A stretch of DNA of 64,000 nt from Sutcliffiella horikoshii. GTDB taxonomy: Bacteria > Bacillota > Bacilli > Bacillales > Bacillaceae_I. A program made the position numbers and the translations under genes. Shown here piece by piece: positions 56,590-64,000 of this stretch. The stretch is taken from assembly GCA_001636495.1 (NCBI GenBank), contig KV440964.1, forward strand, positions 1,814,666 through 1,878,665. The letters are read 5' to 3'. The notes under the pieces were generated by a model. The model searched no databases and was not told the origin of the DNA. It saw only the letters and a program-made list of their open reading frames with translations. Within the stretch, counting starts at the first letter, position 1. Each line of letters starts with the position of its first letter.

Positions 56590-56822
56590 GGTGTTGAAAT
56601 CGTCAGGAATTTGTCGAAAAGTTTTTATTTTTAACACTTTTTATAAGAAATTGGATGCATGATAACACTAGAAATATCGATAATTTGCTTAACACGGACA
56701 CGGAATTTAGGTAAGATGGTAAAGTGTTTAAATTGATAAGGGATATGTCCATTTAAATTTATGGCTCTTGTGAACATGACTGTAACAAAGCCGAATAATA
56801 GAAACAAATAGAGGGTGATAGG

Positions 56823-57338
56823 ATGTTTAAGTATTTTCTACCTGCACAGCACGTAAAGAGCGTGTTTGAGATAAAGCCGCAAGAGTTGAAGGAAAAAGGT
56901 ATTAAAGGAATCATCACTGACCTAGACAACACATTGGTCGAGTGGGATCGTCCTGAAGCCACTCCAGCTTTAATTGAGTGGTTTAAGAGTATGCAGGATG
57001 CCGGTATCATGGTGACGGTTGTTTCCAACAATAAGCTCAAAAGAGTGAAGCTGTTTTCGGATCCATTGGGAATCAATTATATCTATGGTGCAAGAAAGCC
57101 GATGAGACGTGCTTTCAGAAGAGCGCTTAAAGATATGAAGCTTCAAAAGGAAGAAGTGGTGGTAATCGGTGATCAGCTTCTGACAGACGTATTGGGAGGA
57201 AACCGTTTGGGGCTGCACACAATCCTTGTCGTTCCGGTTGCCCAGACGGACGGGTTTGTGACGAAGTTCAATCGCCGTTTGGAAAGGCGTATCCTTTCCT
57301 GGATGAAACGTAAAGGTATGATTAATTGGGAGGACTAA
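56823..57338 (+). CDS. yqeG: HAD-family phosphatase YqeG
   Basis: A HAD-IIIA phosphatase of 171 residues. The nucleophile motif is IITDLDNTLVEWDRP with Asp33 and Asp35; VTVVSNNKLKRV gives the second motif and VVVIGDQLLTDVLGGN the acidic fourth motif. The family is related to mitochondrial PTPMT-like phosphatidylglycerophosphatases; the substrate in bacilli is not firmly set. It heads the long yqeG-yqeM operon. GAGGGTGATAGG precedes the ATG. Confidence 0.92.
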   Translation: MFKYFLPAQHVKSVFEIKPQELKEKGIKGIITDLDNTLVEWDRPEATPALIEWFKSMQDAGIMVTVVSNNKLKRVKLFSDPLGINYIYGARKPMRRAFRRALKDMKLQKEEVVVIGDQLLTDVLGGNRLGLHTILVVPVAQTDGFVTKFNRRLERRILSWMKRKGMINWED

Positions 57339-57343
57339 CAGAT

Positions 57344-58447
57344 ATGGAAGAACAAGTAGTATGTATCGGGTGCGGTGTGGCCATCCAGACGGAAAACCCG
57401 AAAGAACTAGGGTATGCCCCGCCTTCTTCATTGGATAAGGAAGCGGTCATCTGTAAGCGATGCTTTCGCTTGAAGCATTATAATGAAATACAAGATGTTT
57501 CCCTAACGGATGATGACTTTATCCGGATATTGAATTCAATCGGACAGACAAAAGGGTTGGTCGTAAAGATTGTTGATATCTTTGATTTTGATGGAAGCTG
57601 GCTGCCTGGACTTCATCGCTTTGTAGGTAGTAACAAAGTGTTGTTGGTTGGGAATAAAGTGGATCTTCTGCCTAAGTCCGTCAAGCCGAATAAGGTGATC
57701 AACTGGATGAAACAAGCAGCCAAGGAGCTCGGCCTGAAACCGGAAGATGTCTTCCTTATCAGTGCAGATAAAGGAACCGGTGTAAAAGAATTGGGCCAAG
57801 CAATCGAGGACTATCGTGCAGGTGAGGATGTGTATGTGGTCGGCTGTACGAACGTTGGTAAATCAACCTTCATCAACCGAATTATCCGTGAATTCTCAGG
57901 GGAGAAAGATGTTATCACAACATCCCAGTTCCCAGGAACCACTCTTGATCTCATCGATATTCCATTGGATAACGGAAGTTCTCTGTACGATACACCAGGA
58001 ATCATCAACCGCCATCAGATGGCACACTTTGTGGATAAAAAAGAATTGAAAGTCATCTCGCCTAAGAAGGAAATCAAGCCGAAAATTTTTCAGTTGAATG
58101 AAGGACAAACCTTGTTCTTCGGGGGATTGGCACGTTTTGATTATGTAAAAGGTGGTCGCAACTCGTTTACATGCTATGTATCCAATGATCTTTATATCCA
58201 CCGGACGAAGCTGGAGAATGCAGAAAATGTGTACAAGGAGCATCTTGGTGACCTCCTCCAGCCACCTGGTCAAGACTATGCGGATACCTTCCCAGAACTT
58301 GTAGCACATGAATTTACAATAAAAGATGAGAAATCGGATATCGTCTTTTCCGGTCTAGGGTGGGTCACGATCAATGAACCTGGAATCAAAGTGGTCGCAC
58401 ACGTACCAAAAGGCGTCGGCGTAATGGTTCGTAAATCCTTAATATAA
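57344..58447 (+). CDS. yqeH: ribosome biogenesis GTPase YqeH
   Basis: Circularly permuted GTPase of 367 residues needed for 30S assembly. A zinc finger comes first (Cys7, Cys10, Cys37, Cys40). The GTP motifs appear in permuted order: G4 VGNKVDLLP, G5-like ISADKGTG, then G1 GCTNVGKST and G3 DTPG. A C-terminal TRAP-like RNA-binding domain follows. I start at ATG 57344 after GGGAGG, six bases after yqeG. Repeat copy 6 follows. Confidence 0.95.
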   Translation: MEEQVVCIGCGVAIQTENPKELGYAPPSSLDKEAVICKRCFRLKHYNEIQDVSLTDDDFIRILNSIGQTKGLVVKIVDIFDFDGSWLPGLHRFVGSNKVLLVGNKVDLLPKSVKPNKVINWMKQAAKELGLKPEDVFLISADKGTGVKELGQAIEDYRAGEDVYVVGCTNVGKSTFINRIIREFSGEKDVITTSQFPGTTLDLIDIPLDNGSSLYDTPGIINRHQMAHFVDKKELKVISPKKEIKPKIFQLNEGQTLFFGGLARFDYVKGGRNSFTCYVSNDLYIHRTKLENAENVYKEHLGDLLQPPGQDYADTFPELVAHEFTIKDEKSDIVFSGLGWVTINEPGIKVVAHVPKGVGVMVRKSLI

Positions 58448-58467
58448 ACATTAGCATGATTCTATAA

Positions 58468-58652
58468 GCTGGTGATTGAAGCACAAGGCGAAGACTCCTC
58501 GAAAATGCTACGCATTTTCTTCGTGCGATGTTTAGCTGCCGAAGCCTTCCTTGTCCTACGGGAGGTAGCGCTTAGGGGAGACCCCGCAGGCTTGCCGAGG
58601 AGGCTCCCCAAGCGCCCCGTGGAAAGCGAAGCCATGTGTGGAAATCACCAGC
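58468..58652 (+). repeat. dispersed palindromic intergenic repeat, copy 6 (long 185-bp subtype)
   Basis: Inverted ends GCTGGTGATT and AATCACCAGC. It is the same length as copy 4 and nearly identical to it, including the extra GAAAATGCTACGCATTTTC hairpin. The two copies differ in their ends by paired changes that keep both ends complementary. It lies between yqeH and aroE inside an otherwise tight operon. Confidence 0.88.
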
Positions 58653-58693
58653 GGTGTAAAATAAACCTTTTGTATAATTGGAGGGAGGCAGTC

Positions 58694-59530
58694 ATGAAAA
58701 AACTTTACGGAGTCATAGGTGCTCCCATTGAACACTCCATGTCGCCACTTATCCATAATGATGCATTCCATCAAAAAGGCTACAATGCCCACTACCAAGC
58801 CTTTCACGTAGAGCCCAAAAACCTTAAAGAAGCAGTTGTTGGTATGCGTGCACTTGGAGTGAGCGGTTTTAATGTCACCATCCCCCACAAAGAAGCCATC
58901 ATTCCCCTGCTCGATGAAGTGGATGATGCAGCAGGGCGTATCGGGGCCGTCAATACCGTAGTGAACAGAGATGGCATACTCTTCGGCTATAATACAGACG
59001 GCAGAGGCTATGTTGAAGCATTGAAAGAAATAACGAGTTTGAGCAATAAGCGCATCCTTATCATCGGGGCAGGGGGAGCGGCTAGAGCGATTTTCTATAC
59101 ATTGGCTCAAGAAGAAGGCATCCAGGTCGACCTTTATAATCGTACAGCTTCCAAATCGGCTGATCTAATACATGAATTTTCGCTTGGGCACCTTGCACAA
59201 ACCATATCGCTCGATGAGGCTATAGAAAGACTTGGAGACTATGATGTGGTGGTACAGACCACATCTGTCGGGATGTTTCCAAAAACCGATGAGTCTCCGG
59301 TACCATTGAAAAAGATCAAACAGGGGGCCGTCTTCAGTGATATCATCTATAACCCATATGAAACAAAGTTATTGAAGGATGCTAAAGTGTTAGGTGCGGT
59401 GACACAGAATGGTGTTCACATGTTTGCTTATCAGGCTGCACTTGCGTTTGAACACTGGACAGGCCACTTACCTGATACCGATAGAATGAAGAAGTTAGTG
59501 AAAGAACAACTAGGAGGAATATCATGTTAA
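58694..59530 (+). CDS. aroE: shikimate dehydrogenase
   Basis: Reduces 3-dehydroshikimate to shikimate with NADPH in aromatic amino acid synthesis. It has 278 residues. Shikimate-site residues are in IEHSMSPLIHN (about 12-22), the catalytic Lys66 in FNVTIPHKEA, and the cofactor loop GAGGAARAIFYTL follows near residue 130. The frame runs back through repeat copy 6, but ATG 58694 after GGAGGGAGG gives the family start MKKLYGVIGAP. It overlaps yqeI by seven bases. Confidence 0.94.
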   Translation: MKKLYGVIGAPIEHSMSPLIHNDAFHQKGYNAHYQAFHVEPKNLKEAVVGMRALGVSGFNVTIPHKEAIIPLLDEVDDAAGRIGAVNTVVNRDGILFGYNTDGRGYVEALKEITSLSNKRILIIGAGGAARAIFYTLAQEEGIQVDLYNRTASKSADLIHEFSLGHLAQTISLDEAIERLGDYDVVVQTTSVGMFPKTDESPVPLKKIKQGAVFSDIIYNPYETKLLKDAKVLGAVTQNGVHMFAYQAALAFEHWTGHLPDTDRMKKLVKEQLGGISC

Positions 59531-59817
59531 CTGGTAAACAAAAAAGATTCTTGCGCGCAGAGGCGCATCATTTAGATCCGATTTTCCAAGTGGGAAAAGG
59601 CGGAGTGAATGAAAACATGACAAAACAGATTTCAGAGGCTTTAGAAGTCAGAGAACTATTGAAGGTAAGTGTGCTACAAAATTGCGAGGAAGATCGTAAA
59701 GTGGTAGCAGAAGAGCTGGTTGCCGGAACAAAAGCCGAGCTTGTACAAGTGATTGGTAGTACCATCATTCTGTATAAGGAATCAAAAGAAAACAAACAAA
59801 TCGTATTACCTAGATAA
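59524..59817 (+). CDS. yqeI: CRM-domain RNA-binding protein YqeI (YhbY family)
   Basis: A 97-residue single CRM domain linked to 50S ribosome assembly. KQKRFLRAEAHHLDPIFQVG is the conserved start, with the GKGG loop (VGKGGVNENM) at about 24-33 that binds RNA, and the late VQVIGSTIILYKES strand. It overlaps the aroE end, so it is translationally coupled. Confidence 0.93.
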   Translation: MLTGKQKRFLRAEAHHLDPIFQVGKGGVNENMTKQISEALEVRELLKVSVLQNCEEDRKVVAEELVAGTKAELVQVIGSTIILYKESKENKQIVLPR

Positions 59818-59835
59818 ATGGATGGAGGGATTATG

Positions 59836-60402
59836 ATGAATAAAGTAGGCATAATTGGCGGTACATTCGATCCGCCTCACCTTGGTCATCTTTTGATTGC
59901 TAATGAAGTGAGACAGAAATTGGCTCTCGATGAAATTTGGTTTATGCCTAACCACATCCCTCCCCATAAGCAGAAAGATGCTATTACGCCAACGGAAATC
60001 AGGGTTGAAATGCTTGATGCCGCTGTGGAATCTAATGGTAGCTTTCGGGTGGAGACCATTGAGCTTCTGAGGGAGGGTCCCTCCTATACATATGATACAA
60101 TGTTGTTATTAAAGGAAAGAAATCCGCATACGAGCTTCTACTTCATCATAGGGGCAGATATGGTCGAGTACTTGCCTAAATGGCACAACATAAAGAAACT
60201 GCTGGAAATCGTCACTTTTGTGGGAGTCAAACGTCCAGGGTACTCTTTCACTTCGGAATATCCGGTGCTTGAGGTGGAAACACCACAAATGGACATCAGC
60301 TCCACGATGATTCGGAAGCGGGTTCAAGAAGGATGGACTTCTCAATATCTGGTGCCTGAGAGGGTAAAAGAAATAATAGAGGGGAAACGCCTATATGAAT
60401 AG
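59836..60402 (+). CDS. nadD: nicotinate-nucleotide adenylyltransferase
   Basis: Forms deamido-NAD from NaMN and ATP. It has 188 residues. The nucleotidyltransferase motif [11 protein letters not shown] is at 8-18; the second motif is in the C-terminal [21 protein letters not shown] and [15 protein letters not shown] bind the nicotinate half. I chose the second of two adjacent ATGs for proper distance from GGAGGGA. It overlaps yqeK by eight bases. Confidence 0.95.
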   Translation: MNKVGIIGGTFDPPHLGHLLIANEVRQKLALDEIWFMPNHIPPHKQKDAITPTEIRVEMLDAAVESNGSFRVETIELLREGPSYTYDTMLLLKERNPHTSFYFIIGADMVEYLPKWHNIKKLLEIVTFVGVKRPGYSFTSEYPVLEVETPQMDISSTMIRKRVQEGWTSQYLVPERVKEIIEGKRLYE

Positions 60403-60973
60403 AGAAAAAGCATTAAGACTGGTGAAGGACCAACTGACGGAGCGGAGATATGTGCATACTCTCGGGGTGGTGGAAACGGCGGTTAAATTAGCGGACCTTT
60501 ATAAGGTTGACGCTGATAAGGCAGAGCTTGCCGCCATTTTCCATGATTACGCCAAATTCCGGGACAAAGCGGAAATGCGTCAAATTATCATCGATCAGAA
60601 AATGCCTCAGGATCTTTTGCAGTATCATGATGAATTATGGCATGCACCGGTGGGAGCCTACCTGGTGGAGAAAGAGGCCGGGATTACCGACCCTGAAGTG
60701 CTAGAAGCCATAAGATGCCACACATCTGGAAAAATAAATATGAGCACTTTGGATAAGGTTCTCTATGTTGCTGATTATATTGAACCGGGCCGGGATTTCC
60801 CAGGAGTGGAACAGGTTCGCGAATCCGCCATGAATTCTCTTGATATCGCAGTCATACAGGCCATGAAGAACACCATTTCTTTTTTATTGAAGCGGAATCA
60901 GCCCATCTATCCTGATACATTTCACGCATACAACGATATGACCATGAAGGTTAAAGAAAGGAAGTTAACATAA
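60395..60973 (+). CDS. yqeK: HD-domain Ap4A hydrolase YqeK
   Basis: Metal-dependent HD phosphohydrolase of 192 residues. Ligands are visible in [17 protein letters not shown] (His), [11 protein letters not shown] (the HD pair), WHAPVGAYL and CHTSGKINM. The family cleaves diadenosine tetraphosphate symmetrically. Packed between nadD and rsfS with overlapping or abutting ends on both sides, it belongs to the same message. Confidence 0.92.
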   Translation: MNREKALRLVKDQLTERRYVHTLGVVETAVKLADLYKVDADKAELAAIFHDYAKFRDKAEMRQIIIDQKMPQDLLQYHDELWHAPVGAYLVEKEAGITDPEVLEAIRCHTSGKINMSTLDKVLYVADYIEPGRDFPGVEQVRESAMNSLDIAVIQAMKNTISFLLKRNQPIYPDTFHAYNDMTMKVKERKLT

Positions 60974-61324
60974 ATGTCTAAAGAATTATTACAACTTGCA
61001 GCAAAGGCTGCAGATGATAAACGTGCAGAAGAATTGGTTGCATTAAATATGCAGGGAATCTCCCTTGTGTCGGATTATTTCCTAATCTGTCACGGTAATT
61101 CAGATAAACAGGTTCAGGCAATTGCCCGAGCAATCAAAGAAGCGGCTGATAAAAACGGCCAAAATGTCCGCAGAATGGAAGGCTTTGATGAAGCACGCTG
61201 GGTCCTTGTTGATCTAGGGGATGTCGTGGCCCATGTATTCCATAAAGATGAGCGCGGCTATTACAACCTGGAACGTCTTTGGGGAGACGCTCCTCGTGAA
61301 GACATTCAAATCGAGTTAATGTAA
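60974..61324 (+). CDS. rsfS: ribosome silencing factor RsfS
   Basis: A 116-residue protein that binds uL14 on the 50S subunit and blocks subunit joining when nutrients fall. Family features are AAKAADDKRAEELVALNM, the SLVSDYFLICHGNSDKQVQA strand-helix unit and the end segment ARWVLVDLGDVVAHVFHKDE then YYNLERLWGDAP. It abuts yqeK and yqeM with no spacer. Confidence 0.95.
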   Translation: MSKELLQLAAKAADDKRAEELVALNMQGISLVSDYFLICHGNSDKQVQAIARAIKEAADKNGQNVRRMEGFDEARWVLVDLGDVVAHVFHKDERGYYNLERLWGDAPREDIQIELM

Positions 61325-62077
61325 ATGGCTTACGGACAGTTTGCATATATTTATGATCAATTGATGCAGGATGTACCTTATGACAAGTGGGTCTCCTTTG
61401 TTCAGGCTACCAAAGAACAACACTATAAAAGTGATTCAAAAAATTTTTCAGTAGTGGATGTCGGGTGTGGCACTGGTGAGCTTGCCATTCGCTTTGCAAA
61501 AGAGGGATGGGAAGTGGCAGGGGTGGACCTTTCAGAAAGCATGTTGGCCATGGCCCATGAGAAGGCAACCAATGCTGGCGTTTCCATTCCGTTTTATGAG
61601 CAAAACATGGCGGAGCTTGAAGGATTCCAGGACGTCGATTGCATCACAATTTTCTGTGATTCCCTGAATTACCTGGAATCAGAAGAAGACGTCATAAACA
61701 CCTTCTCCTCTGCCTATAAGCAGTTGAGGGAAGGGGGCCTCTTATTATTCGACGTCCACTCCCTCTACAAAATGACACAGGTATTCATGAACAACACGTT
61801 CACGAGTGCGGAAGAAGAGGTTGCTTACATATGGAACAGCTTCCCTGGAGAGCATCCAAACAGTGTCGAGCATGAGCTATCCTTCTTTGTTCAAGAGGAG
61901 GAAGCAGACCGATATACGCGGTTTGATGAACTCCATTTCCAGCGCACCTTCCCAGTCGAGGTCTATAAAAAATGGCTGGAGGATGCGGGCTTCACGATTT
62001 TATCAGTAACAGGTGATTATTCCACCGAATACTTAGCGGGAAATGCAGAGAGAGTATTTTTCACCGCAAAAAAATAG
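61325..62077 (+). CDS. yqeM: class I SAM-dependent methyltransferase YqeM
   Basis: A methyltransferase of 250 residues. The SAM motif VVDVGCGTGELAIRFAKEGW lies at about 43-62, with GVDLSESMLAMAHEKA and FCDSLNYLESEEDV after it. The substrate is unknown. It starts directly after the rsfS stop and ends the yqeG-yqeM run, with a terminator at its stop codon. Confidence 0.92.
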   Translation: MAYGQFAYIYDQLMQDVPYDKWVSFVQATKEQHYKSDSKNFSVVDVGCGTGELAIRFAKEGWEVAGVDLSESMLAMAHEKATNAGVSIPFYEQNMAELEGFQDVDCITIFCDSLNYLESEEDVINTFSSAYKQLREGGLLLFDVHSLYKMTQVFMNNTFTSAEEEVAYIWNSFPGEHPNSVEHELSFFVQEEEADRYTRFDELHFQRTFPVEVYKKWLEDAGFTILSVTGDYSTEYLAGNAERVFFTAKK

Positions 62078-62111
62078 GCATCCCATTTTAAGGGAGCCTA
62101 TTTTATTTTTT
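62071..62111 (+). terminator. terminator after yqeM
   Basis: AAAATAGGCATCCC pairs with GGGAGCCTATTTT (one bulge or mismatch) and is followed by a T-run; it overlaps the stop codon. Confidence 0.8.
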
Positions 62112-62165
62112 TTGAAAAAATTAAAGGTATTTGTCGGCTGATGACGAATATCCTTATTAGTGAAA

Positions 62166-62984
62166 TCAATGAAACTGTTTTTTGACCTCCACAAGATCTT
62201 CATCAAACTTCTCATGCGTCTTTTGGATTACATGATGAAACACATCGCCCAACTCATTCTCAAGCACCTTGATGCCTTCTCCGGTAACGCCGCCCTTTAC
62301 ACAAACCTTTTCTTGCAAAGTCTGAAGTGTATAAATATCTTTTTCAATCAATTTTCCCATTCCAATAATCATTTGACTTGCCAAATCTGTCGCTTGCTCC
62401 TTGGAGATTGCCGTCTCACTCACAGCCCCGTCAATGAACCTCTGCAAGATATAACTGAAAAATGCCGGCCCGCAACTGACAATATCCGATGCCACCCTTG
62501 TAACATTTTCCTTAATATGAATAGGTGTTGAAATTTTTGAACATATATTCAGTAGAAACTCCCTGTAATCTTCCCGCACATTATCACCGAACGTGACCAA
62601 TGTTACACCCGCAAGAGCGCGGTTGGTGATGCTGGGAATAATGCGTGCCGCCTGGCAGTTGATAATCGTTTGTAGCTGACCAACAGATACCGGGCTTGTT
62701 ATGGAAATCACACATTTTTCGGCAGATAACTCTTTATTTATTTTCGTTAAAAGGGGGTGAATATCCAATGGTTTTACGCATAGAAAGATGATGTCTGCAT
62801 GATGAACCACCTCTTCTGCGGTTTCAGCCACATGTAGATCAGGATATTTTCGCTGCAATGTAAATGCCTTTTCTATTGAACGATTTGTAATCGTAATATT
62901 CTCAGGAGGTACTGCTTTCGAGTCGACAAATGATTCAACCAAGATTCTCCCCATGTTACCTGTGCCGATCATTCCAATCTTCAT
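62166..62984 (-). CDS. comER: late competence protein ComER (pyrroline-5-carboxylate reductase family)
   Basis: A 272-residue NAD(P)-binding protein of the ProC family. MIGTGNMGRILVESF is the cofactor loop, and IIFLCVKPLDIHPLL and ISITSPVSVGQLQTII match ProC motifs. ComER is not needed for competence in B. subtilis; reports link it to biofilm and sporulation in some bacilli. It is divergent from comEA, the conserved arrangement. GGAGGAGGG lies upstream of the ATG. Confidence 0.9.
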   Translation of the reverse strand: MKIGMIGTGNMGRILVESFVDSKAVPPENITITNRSIEKAFTLQRKYPDLHVAETAEEVVHHADIIFLCVKPLDIHPLLTKINKELSAEKCVISITSPVSVGQLQTIINCQAARIIPSITNRALAGVTLVTFGDNVREDYREFLLNICSKISTPIHIKENVTRVASDIVSCGPAFFSYILQRFIDGAVSETAISKEQATDLASQMIIGMGKLIEKDIYTLQTLQEKVCVKGGVTGEGIKVLENELGDVFHHVIQKTHEKFDEDLVEVKKQFH

Positions 62985-63067
62985 GTTTTATTCCCTCCTC
63001 CATCCAAAAAGTTTCTCATACACTATATGTATTTAGACTTAAACTTATGAATAGAAGGTGAAATGCG

Positions 63068-63727
63068 TTGAAAGAATTGTGGTATGTCCATAAATCAAAA
63101 GTATTGATTGTTGTTGGTGTTTTTGTGGTATTTTGTTTTTTTATTTGGTCCAGGCTGTATGTTCCTGCTGAAACGCAGGCGGAACAGCAGGTGAGTTATC
63201 TGATGGAGGCACCAGATGAAGATAAAGAAGAGGCTATAGAAGATGTTGATGTTGTGATGGATACCGTACACCCAAAAAGTGAAGAGGTATTAATAGATAT
63301 CAAAGGTGCAGTCTTTCAACCTGGGGTGTACAGAATGAAAGAGGGGGAACGGGTCATTGATGCAGTGGAGAAGGCTGGAGGATTTTTGGAGGATGCAGAT
63401 ACAAGGAAAGTTAACTTAGCATCACTGCTCTCAGATGAAATGGTGATTATCGTTCCACATGAGGGAGAAGAAGGCGAGGGGGAGGTTCTTATCATATCAG
63501 GCAGTAGCCCCGCCTCTGACCCAGTCGGCGGAAAAATAAATATCAACTCTGCATCGCAGGATGAACTCACAAGCCTGACAGGAGTCGGACCCGCAAAGGC
63601 CCTGGCCATCATCGATTACAGGACGGACCATGGTTTGTTCAAAACTATCGAGGAAATTATGAATGTGACAGGAATCGGAGAGAAATCCTTTGAAAAGATC
63701 AGAGATGAAATTACTGTAGCCAATTGA
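63068..63727 (+). CDS. comEA: DNA receptor ComEA for transformation
   Basis: Membrane-anchored DNA-binding protein of 219 residues. One helix near residues 12-32 anchors it; an acidic linker is followed by an SLBB domain (VLIDIKGAVFQPGVYRMKEG, about 77-96) and the C-terminal double helix-hairpin-helix (INSASQDELTSLTGVGPAKA, about 160-179) that holds double-stranded DNA. It starts at a TTG after GAAGGTGA. It is the first gene of the comE operon. Confidence 0.94.
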   Translation: MKELWYVHKSKVLIVVGVFVVFCFFIWSRLYVPAETQAEQQVSYLMEAPDEDKEEAIEDVDVVMDTVHPKSEEVLIDIKGAVFQPGVYRMKEGERVIDAVEKAGGFLEDADTRKVNLASLLSDEMVIIVPHEGEEGEGEVLIISGSSPASDPVGGKININSASQDELTSLTGVGPAKALAIIDYRTDHGLFKTIEEIMNVTGIGEKSFEKIRDEITVAN

Positions 63728-63796
63728 ATTGACGAAGGACAAGAATACCCGATACACTAGAGATATTGTTGAGAAGATGAGGGGGCATGACGGAAG

Positions 63797-64000
63797 ATGA
63801 CAAGAATCTCTTGGAATCAATACTTTATGGCGCAAAGCCATCTATTAGCACTAAGAAGCACCTGTACAAGACTTGCAGTCGGTGCAACGATTGTGCGGGA
63901 TAAACGGATCATTGCTGGAGGTTATAACGGCTCCATTGCCGGTGGGGTCCATTGCATAGATGAAGGATGTTATGTCATTGATAATCATTGTGTCAGAACC
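63797..64000 (+). CDS. comEB: ComEB, dCMP deaminase family, N-terminal part only
   Basis: The first 68 codons are visible before the window ends. MTRISWNQYFMAQSHLLALR and ATIVRDKRIIAGGYNGSIAG match B. subtilis ComEB; GGVHCIDEGCYVIDNHCVRT begins the zinc-site region, with the catalytic HAE motif expected just beyond the edge. The family deaminates dCMP; its role in competence is unclear. GAGGGGG lies 11 bases before the ATG. Confidence 0.9.
   Translation, partial: MTRISWNQYFMAQSHLLALRSTCTRLAVGATIVRDKRIIAGGYNGSIAGGVHCIDEGCYVIDNHCVRT

Noticed and set aside
58472-58693. N-terminal extension of the AroE frame
   Set aside because: Encoded by repeat copy 6; ATG 58694 has GGAGGGAGG and gives the normal AroE start.
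62985-63067. ComK box in the comER-comEA spacer
   Set aside because: No AAAA-N5-TTTT pair of the required spacing was found within 83 bp; only single A- or T-runs are present.

Overview
The window is chromosomal DNA from an endospore-forming, naturally competent member of the Bacillaceae. Gene order closely follows the Bacillus subtilis yrvM-yrvN-cymR-yrvO-mnmA-yrrB-recD2 ... alaS-yrzL-yrrK-yrzB-yrrL-yrrM-yrrN-yrrO-udk-greA-pbpI-yrrS-yrzA-yrrT-mtnN-mccA-mccB region, then the sigK and sda-yqeG-yqeH-aroE-yqeI-nadD-yqeK-rsfS-yqeM-comER-comEA-comEB region. Genus cannot be fixed from sequence reading alone. There are no rRNA or tRNA genes, no CRISPR array, no phage and no intact insertion sequence.

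Layout. 1-11.9 kb: housekeeping block with tRNA modification (tcdA, yrvO, mnmA), replication and repair (rarA, recD2), cysteine control (cymR) and small conserved proteins (yrrB, yrrD, yrzQ). 12.2-24.7 kb: an inserted catabolic block for the complete reductive pyrimidine pathway: NCS1 uptake, PreT/PreA dihydropyrimidine dehydrogenase, dihydropyrimidinase, beta-ureidopropionase, a beta-alanine-type aminotransferase, CoA-acylating (methyl)malonate-semialdehyde dehydrogenase and a PucR-family regulator. 24.7-38.9 kb: core block with a T-box-controlled alaS, ireB, ruvX, nsrR, mltG, the tRNA uridine-34 modification genes trmR/trhP1/trhP2, udk, greA and pbpI. 39-50.3 kb: a NERD-domain protein, the yrrT-mtnN-mccA-mccB methionine-to-cysteine operon with a CymR-like site, an M32 carboxypeptidase, two lipoproteins (one a thermonuclease) and an Opu-type osmolyte ABC transporter. 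50.4-51.9 kb: an AT-rich island holding a PlcR/NprR-like regulator, a divergent 40-residue secreted pro-peptide ending in NELPPLY, and an unrecognised 78-residue protein. 52-64 kb: sigK, a YjcZ-like small protein, pepF, psd, sda with DnaA boxes, the yqeG-yqeM operon and the com genes.

The most interesting item is the 50.4-51.9 kb island, which looks like a peptide quorum-sensing cassette of the RRNPP type in a divergent arrangement. Its peptide carboxy end resembles that of PapR (established for Bacillus cereus, ending in ..LPFEF/Y). Also notable are six copies of a dispersed GC-rich palindromic repeat (two of a 185-bp subtype with compensatory changes in their ends), a terminator hairpin that contains the pbpI ribosome binding site, and shared TTTTGTCAGA motifs in front of the pucR-like and dehydrogenase genes.

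Start codons were chosen by ribosome binding site and remembered homologous N-termini, so several differ from the longest open frame. All family assignments are from recognition of motifs and gene order; no database search was run.
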